Source of the DNA: Astropecten irregularis
Lineage: Eukaryota; Echinodermata; Asteroidea; Paxillosida; Astropectinidae
Length of the DNA: 64,000 bases
Direction: 5' to 3'
Assembly (NCBI GenBank): GCA_963971285.1
Contig: OZ020252.1
Location: forward strand, 9,771,662-9,835,661
In this document: positions 47,901 through 56,900 of the stretch, in pieces
Numbering within the stretch: position 1 is the first letter of the stretch
Layout: each line of letters opens with the position of its first letter
Program-made: the position numbers and the translations under genes
Notes under the pieces: generated by a model
Seen by the model: the letters and a program-made list of their open reading frames with translations, nothing else
Database searches by the model: none
What the model was told of the DNA's origin: nothing

Positions 47901-50900
47901 TCACAAAATGTTTTGTGGGAGAAACATTTTCTTTGAGCCCCCCCCAAGACAAAATCCTGGGTGCGCCGGTGCCTGCAAGAACATTTCTAGATTTCTTTTG
48001 AGAATTTCTGATTTATGATGGATTTGCTTTTGTTGCAATTATATTGGAGAAAAGGCAATCGGTCTCACTTTCTGCCAATGACGTATCTAGGGAAAACAGC
48101 GCCTGGGGCAAGCGCTAAAACTGTACCCCTAATTCTAACTTCTGATGCCAATGAAAAACAAAAATAACACAATTTGAAAATGGAATCTGTCTTTGCTTGT
48201 TCATTGAATTAGATTTCAAATAACTTCAGCTACATTTAGATTTCAAATAACTTCAGCTGTACTTACTACATAAGTACAGCTACATTTTTCAGGCATGCAA
48301 CTTGGACTTGACAAAAAGAAGAGGAAATTCCAATCTTTGCCATACTTTGTACAGTGTTTTTCACTTTTCAATGGCATAAGAGTGAAGTGAAAAAAAGAGG
48401 AAATCAGCTGATCCGAGGAAAAGTTGCATGCCTGATTTTTATATTGTCTTTTTTCTTTGTTGTTGCCTTTGCGTTAAGTTTGTGCCCCTAAAAAGTGGCG
48501 CCCAGGGCAAGTGCCCCCCTTGCCCCCTCGATACTCCACTGTCTGCACCCAGAAATGAAGTTCAAACACCAAGTTGGAGAAATCATACCGAGGCTTTGAT
48601 ACGTACCTGTACCAATCTGGCAGCGGCGGGGATCTGGCGGCTGAAATGTTTCTGCCGTTGTTTGTGCTGTACCTTTAAGGCAAATCCGGAACCTAATATA
48701 CCCTGCATCATGAGAAAAAAAGCCAATGTTACTTTGCTTCAATCTTCAATGCAAATAAATAAAAAATGATGTTATTAAGTACAATGTCACTGGTTCAACT
48801 TTTTTGCAATGGGATACAACTTCCATTCATTTTATCATGAACACTGTATGTTGTACAGTACAGGATTGGTTACATACCCAAATAGAAATGTTCACAGATT
48901 TACATATAACTTTCAGGATATCAAGATGGTGCAGGTACAAACACACCGTTAAAATATTTCCGCCTGAAATGGTGTATTTATCCAGAAATGAGTAAAACAA
49001 AGACCGAAAAACAGTTTTGATCTCGGCGTAAGATCAAACCATTCTTCATGTTTTATACAAAAAAAATTGTCAGGTTTTCACTATTTTCTTGTGACTCAGA
49101 TTTGCTAAAAATAATTTCAGGTGTGTTATTTTATGTACATATTGGATTAGACAAAGTGTAAGTGCTGTTCTGTGACCTTCACCAATCATGCATTATATAT
49201 TGGTTTACATTGTACAGAAACAATGAAAATAAGGAAAACTCAAAGAGTTTTCAACTACAGACACTGTCAGAGCTTTTGGCGTCAGTCTGATGATTCAGAA
49301 GGAGACAGCCACGAATAATTACTTACTATTCCAACTCATATAAAAAGGAAATCGAATAAAAGGAAAAATAAAGGTTTACTGTCATCACATTCTGGGAAAG
49401 GTTGAAATTTAATTTCCTTTAATACACAATTAATGACTATGAATTAAAATGTTTATGTACCGGTAAGTGCTTAATTTTGACCCCAAATTTACAAAATCAG
49501 TACATGTATGCCCCACCCCCCAAAAAGCCCCCCTTGGAACCGATCCACGAAACAATAGCATGCGACGTCACCTACAGAACTAGTATAGACTCGCACCACA
49601 GTATACTGCATGTGACGTAGGCAAGGTTTTTTCGTTGCAAAAAGTGGGGTGCTAAATTATGGGTCTAAAATACATCCTTTTTCTACATACAATATTTTTT
49701 TGGAACAAAAAATGATAGACAGGTTGAGTTTTATAACAATACAGATGTATTTAACTTCATATGAGTTTGGATTTACAGTAAACCTTTAAGCACACAAGCT
49801 GATGAACCAATGAATAAAACTACATTGTAATGAGATACTTTGGAGAACCGGTCTTCAAGTCAACAGCGCACGCACAACAGCGCAGGCGCAAAACAACGCG
49901 CGCATGATCACAATTGCGTGCGGGTGCGCTGTTGACTTGAAGACTGGTTCTCCAAAGTCTCCCATTCTATTCCTATGTTGTGCAGTACTTACTGAGGGAA
50001 GCGCAAAGAAGGATATGGAAAAAATTGAAAAACACGAGGCGATGATTTTGCCCATCCAGGTAAGGGGTACTTTATCACCGTAGCCTATTGTTGTTAATGT
50101 TACCTGCAGTACAACAATAGAACATAGACAAGAAAAGAAGAAAATGTATCCTTTTTCAAAAACCTTCAAAGAAAAAGCACAGATCAAATCGTATTATAAT
50201 TATTAAAAGGTAATTGATTATGCGGTAACACTTTGAGACTTTAATGAGATTAAATTATCCTGTTTTATGAGTTGAGTGGCTCTGAAAAGAGCCAGTTAAC
50301 TTGACGTTCATAGAGATGCTTAGCACAAAAAATTGCTTAGCACAAAAATAGCTTGCCCAATAAAACAAACTACCATTAAAAATTCCATTTGATATTCATG
50401 GTCAGCGAACAACAGCCAAAGAACAATTGCAAGTGATACACAATACATGGAAATTGGGTTGTTAATCCTGTTTTTACTCAAGACAGAAGTCATGCTTAGC
50501 ATTTTTTTTGAGCTAAGCAGCTCTATGAAATTGGCCATCTTTGCAGGAGAATGCCAGAGCATACTGGCCGAAACGTTGAGTTAACCAGCTCTTTTCAGAG
50601 CCACCCAACTCATAAAAGAGCATAATTTAGGTCTCATTGTGTTACCGCAAAATCAATTATTTTATGTACTTCAACCATGCATAGCCTAACATATTAGAAT
50701 TAATGAAGCAGTGATAAGCTACACATGTTGTGAAGAAAGCAGAATATTATTTTGAGTATGATACAATAAAAAAATACAATAACTTCTTGTCCTGCCCACG
50801 GTTATTACACTGGCAAATCCAAACCAGTGGCGTTGCTAGGGTTGCGAAGAGTTTGTGCCATGTCCACTTCAAATTTGCTGGAGAAGGCTGAGTTTGATGA

Positions 50901-53900
50901 GGGAAAGTGCAAACATTGTCTAACACGTGTTAAGTTAATAATATCACTTGTGATTGATGAATTTCTTTTAACAGGAAAAGGAATATGATGAATATTTACT
51001 GTGGACTTGACTATAATTTTCCTGTCACAGTGCCTGTCTGCCTGTTGGGCTGTCCCCTGGTCTGTTTGTTTGCCGGAGTGTTGGTGTGTTTGTTTATTTG
51101 TTTGTTAATAAGTTGAAGGCGCGGTTCTAGAGACAATATTTTTGGGGGGCTCGAAGAGCTTATATTTTTTTGGGGGGCTAGAAGACCCAATATTTTGGGT
51201 TCTTCTGACACTCGCTTCTGCTATGTCTTATTAGGGGTCGAAAAACATGCACCTTTAGCCCACACAACGTTGTTTTTTATGTAATTGGCGCTTAATAACT
51301 GAAAAGATCCAGAATTGCAACATTGGTACAATACATAATTGGTAAAAATTGTATTTATTTTGTTCTATTTTTGGGGGGCTAGACAACATTTTGGCGGGCT
51401 CAAGCCCCCCTAGCCCCTCCATAGAACCGCGCCTGGTTAGTTGGACTTGGTTTGATTTTGCTTTACTTAACCATTATTGGCTAAAATTATGCCACAGTTT
51501 CTTTTCCCTGCACTTTGTGGCTGCGTTTTGTATGTAGGTGTCGTGTACTTAAATTCTTTTTTCAACAATAGCTCATAAACACTGCCATATTGATGGAAAT
51601 GCAAAGTAATACACCTGTATGATCTTCCGTTAGCATGCGCAAAGGTGCTCAATGGCGATCCACCTGCGGTCTTTATATACGTTGAAGTGATTTTAATGGC
51701 AGTCTGACAATATGTTATTTTGAAAATAAAACAATGCAGGCTGATTCAGACCCTTAGCAATGAATATCTGCGGTATTTTGGGAATTATTACTGGTGCAAT
51801 GCATGGTCTGTGTATATCATAAACTCTACATACGGCACAGCTTCCATGCTTGCATTAGGCTATAACTGCTTTTATAGTTAATACCCATTGCTTGTTTCTT
51901 TGTGTCTTTGTTTTTGTGTCTTGTATAATTTGGACGAGCTATGCACAATGATAAAGGCCACCCAAATTGAAGTCCTCAGCTTATAAATAATTTGATCATT
52001 GAAGTGATAAAATTTAGTACGGACATAATAATACACCGATCCAGTAGGCCATGTACACCCACCATAGCAACGGCCAAGCAACAACACACAGGCACACGCA
52101 CACCCAGTGTCACGACCGCCCATACGCGACAAATTGCACACCCTCAACCATTGAAAGCACCTCTCTCAGCTAGACTTTGGTTTTAGAAAAGGCCAAAAAT
52201 TTTGTTTCCTCTCAGCCAGGGCATCGAGAGTCACAAATATAATGAAAATATAAACACCCCTTGACCATGGTTATAGATAAAACTCGGGTCTGTAAAAGAG
52301 TTGCCTTGTACATACAAAACAAACGTTACCTCAACAAAAAGTGTGCAGTAAAAAATACAACAATCATAACATTATGTCGGACAAAATGGCAGTAATTTGT
52401 AGGACCTTAAATAATGCGTTGTGATTGGTCAATTTGTCAACAGGCGTGGCCTGCTGGATTGGTGTTTTTGCACAATGTGTCTATAAAAACTGCACAGTGA
52501 AAAACACTTTATCCAAACCCCGCGATGTGGAGATATACCAATGAAGGCTAGCTTTGCACAATGTACGGACACAATCATTTGCACAACGTATACGTCTTAT
52601 TCCCGACACATCCATCTTGTCACCTTCCTTGTACACCCAAGGGAAAAGAAGAAAATTGGTACCAGACTATTTTGAATCCAAGCCTTAGTTTGATTGCACT
52701 GCTTCAAATGTAGGATCACTGGCGTAGGGGCCAGGGCCCCCCCTATTCATCCCCTAAAACAAAAAAAAACAAAAAACAAACAAAAAGGTCTTAGGGCACC
52801 TACTCCTACCACGCCCCCCCCCCCCCCCCCAAGACAACACCAACGTGTCTCAATGCTGGCGCGCGTATTCAGTAGGCCTAGTGCATCCAATGCGCAGGCC
52901 TGGTCAAGCCGGTATTGGCTAAAATGTACATGTTGGCCCCCCCTATTAAAAAATCCTGGCTACGCCACTGTGTAGGATGGATGCACCATGAATAAATTTA
53001 CCCTGTCCGCACTGGACTTTTTTTCCCGGTGGTTTCACCAAGCGAATGAGTAAATGAAAAATGGGCAAATATTACCAGTGTCCGAACTTGGACTTTCGAC
53101 TCGGATAACTTAACCATGCACACTCGGAAGAATTACCGAGCTGTCAATACTAGGCTCATGCGGGTACCCAACACACACTGTCCGCACTGGACTTTTCATC
53201 TCGGGTAAGTATCTCGGGAAAAGTAACTGAGAGGAAGACTTCCTGAGACGTGTTTTATGGGTTTTAATGGGTTTTATTTTGCCGAATATGTTCCTTTCAC
53301 TCAACTGGTGGCGTAATTTTTTTAACAAAACATTTCTGGTTTGCTATGTCTTTTTATTATATTTTTGCTGTTGGTTCCCTACATGAGTATGCATGGAAGT
53401 CTCCCATTTCACAAAACGCCAATCAAAGGAAAACCAAATGCTAGTTTGAAACCAAAATAAGACTTGTCATTCATTATTTGTCACTATATTCTCTGTATGA
53501 AGGCAATAAAATAACCAGACTGAAAAAAAGCATTACAGGAACCCTTTAAGGTCTATAGCTCAAGCTGCCATAGGTATATCTGCTTGTTGGACTGGTATAA
53601 CATGGCCATAGGTATATCTGCTTGTTGGACTGGTATAACACGGCCATAGGTATATCTGCTTGTTGGACTGGTATAACATGGCCATAGGTATATCTGCTTG
53701 TTGGACTGGTATAACATGGCCATAGGTATATCTGCTTGTTGGACTGGTATAACATGGACTTACCACACCCCACCATAAGGCATCTGCATAGGTTTCAAAT
53801 GGTTTCCTTCCTTTGTCATCCTTGTTATCCCGCTCAGCCAAGTAGACAAAATACGACACAAATATCAGCATTAAAAAGCCAATGTACAGCGTGGTAATCA

Positions 53901-56900
53901 GCTCCTGTCAAAATTGAACAAAAAAACAAACAAACATTTTACAAATAAGGCTCACTGTGGCCTCATTAAAGGTAGTATCATACTTTGGTAAGGAACCAAA
54001 ACAGAAATGTTCACAGATTTATGATAACTTACAGGGTATGAAGATGGTGGTGGTAGAAACATACCGTTACAATGTTTCTGCCTGAAATGCTGTATTTATC
54101 CATAAATTATTAAAATAACGACCGAAAATCTTTTTGATTTAAAAAAAAAAATTAAAGAGAAAAGACTTAAGAAATACTGTGGCTATTTTTCACTGTTTTC
54201 TCAAAGTGGGCAACGTATGGGACTGAAATTTTCACAGACTGGTATTTTTGCCCATGAATCTGTATTTCTTTGATAACTTGAAAACCAAAGTATTATATTA
54301 CCTTTAAGAGAATCAGCCAGGTTATATAAGCGACTTCATTGGGGCTAATCCGTACAGTACAGGATTGGTAACTCAAACAGAAATGTTCACAGATTTATGT
54401 ATAACTTTCAGGGTATGAAGATTAAGCTGGTAGAAATATACCGTTACAATATTTCCCCCTGAAATGCTGTATTTAGTTTTGATCTCTTATAAACCATTCT
54501 TTATGTTTTACTATAAGAAAAATTGAGAAAGATTTTCCTTATTTTCTTGAGATTCAATGTCCGATTGAGCTTAAACTTTCACAGGTTTATCATTTCATGT
54601 ACATGTTTGATCGTACAAAGTGTAAGTGCTGTTCTGTAAGCTTTACCAATCATGTATTGTACCTTTAACAATGTCCTAGCTGGGTTTATGTATCTTGATA
54701 GGCCCTATGTCTTAATAGTGAATTGACTCAATACTTCTTTCAGAATGACCTCGAAAGCTTACTTGGTTTGCAATTGGTAGTTATCATCCAGTTATCACTT
54801 GATCCAAGTGGAATTGGCTATTTTCTTTCAAAAAAACACCAAACAAATAGGAAAAACTACAAGCCTCTTCTATTGGCTTTTGCTCCGGCTTTAGCTCTGG
54901 CTCTGAAAATACAGGTTGTGGTTCTTCATTAAACTAGCAGCTCCATTTTCTTGTCCATAACAGAGCATCTACTTCCAAGCCATAGCCCAAAGCTTGTATG
55001 TTGATAGCTATTACTTTAAAATGGCTTACAAAATGGAGCCTAGCCAAAGCCACAGCTGAAGCAGACATTTTGAAAAACAAACCGGGTGAAAATCTTAAAA
55101 GGTTTAAAGGTAATATCATACTTTAGTTTTTGTCAAAGAAATACAGATTCATGGGCAAAAATATCAAGGAAGATACAGTAAAAGTCATCTGTGAAAATTT
55201 CAGTCCCATACGTACGGTGCCCACGTTTTGAGAAAACAGTGAAAAACTGTCACAGTATTTCGTAAGTCTTTTCTATCTTTTTTTGATCTTTTAAAAGATC
55301 AAAACGATTTTCGGTCGTTTTACTAATTTCTGGATAAATACACCATTTCAGGCGGAAAGATTTTAATGGTATGTTTCTACCATCACCATCTTCATACCCT
55401 GTAAGTTATAGGTAAATTTGTGAATATTTCTGTTATGGTTTCTTACCAAAGTATGATGCAACCTTTAAGGTAATACTGCCCTCAGTTGATCAAATTCGAG
55501 AATTTGTGCTTGCTGTTTTGTTTTCAGCAATGGTTAGTACACAAATGCGCTCATACACAAGTCCAAATTCTTATGGAGACTTCAGATCACCTAGTGAACC
55601 ACAAGGGAAACTGATGAGGTGAACTTAACTCTTTTCTATGAGATATCATGAAAAAGAAGACAGAAAATTGGCACAGAACTGGTTGTCCGCAAAGTTTTTA
55701 TAAAAAGCAAACAAAATGAACATAATATAATTAGGCTGCAGCATTTTTAATGCTTTGCATATCGATAAAATTGTCTTGGGATATAGCGGTATGTGTGTGG
55801 TTTCATAGCTTCTGACCGCCAAATGAACAAAGATAATTTATCATTAGGGACACCACCAATGTAGGGTTGGGTAGCTCAGTTGGTATTGCTGGTACGTTCC
55901 AGAGATCACTGGTTCAAATCCCACTCCAGTCAATTTTTCTTTGTTAACTTTTCAAAATCAAAACATTGTCAGCTACAAGGGCTATTTTTCCAAGATGGAA
56001 CAGTTTTCATCTAACTGCGTTTAGCATCTATTTCCCTGGATTATTTTGAAGACACTAAACTGAAAAGTAGCCGGTTAAATCGTCATTTAACTCCATAAGG
56101 ACATGGAGTCCTTTTGTTCAAAAATAGCACGAATTTACTATCTCAATTACTCTCGAGCCTCTTTACAACAAATTCAGAAATACATCAGTATAACACGAGA
56201 AGTTTAAAAAAAAAAGCTGCATTTCTACAGGGCAAGGACATCTAAATTTTTATCAACAGTTAGACATCAAGGTCCTATTTTATGGAACAAACTTTCTCCT
56301 GTTCCCCCTTTTAAATCAATTTACCACTTTAAAAGATATTTGAAAAAAACATTTGTTGGCACGCTCTATTTAGTATAAAAATGATTACAGTACAAATTTT
56401 TCACTGTCCTAAATGTTTTTACTTTGTAATTCAACATGACTAGTAAAATTGCATGTTTTATACATAGTAGTTACAAATTTAGTCTTTTTTGTCTTTTTTC
56501 GTTTTTGTACCCTTGTTGTTTTTGTTTTGTTTTTGTAATGATTAACTATTATTATCTAAATAATTGTAAATATTAAGCATGGTGACATGGTCAAATACAA
56601 GCCTATGCTTCCTGCCAGCCACCACCATTCATCTTCCTTTGATAAATTGTAATGAAATTGCAACTTAACTTGCTATTCTGAGCGATGTTAGGAAATAAAT
56701 GATGATGATGATAAACCGAGAGCTTCTAACAATGCACCAAACTTACTTGTCTGTGTATAAAAACTACTGAGCCTAAGAGTTTCCACGTTCCTCCTTGCCT
56801 GTCCATGTGGAGCATGCGTAATATCTGCAGACAACGTACGCCTCTGCAAATCAAGAGAACAGGAACAAACATCCTTCAACAAAGGTCCTCAGCAAAATAT

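Noticed and set aside
52780-52840. Long C run as a possible assembly gap or artefact
   Set aside because: It is inside a MITE with a perfect 8-bp duplication, and similar G/C runs occur in sister elements; the run length itself may still be inaccurate.
53568-53757. Regular 38-bp repeats that could suggest a CRISPR array
   Set aside because: Units are contiguous with no unique spacers and the DNA is clearly eukaryotic; it is a minisatellite.
53546-53871. ORFs with repeated [18 protein letters not shown]
   Set aside because: Read-through from the KCNQ exon into the minisatellite; the repeat part is intronic.
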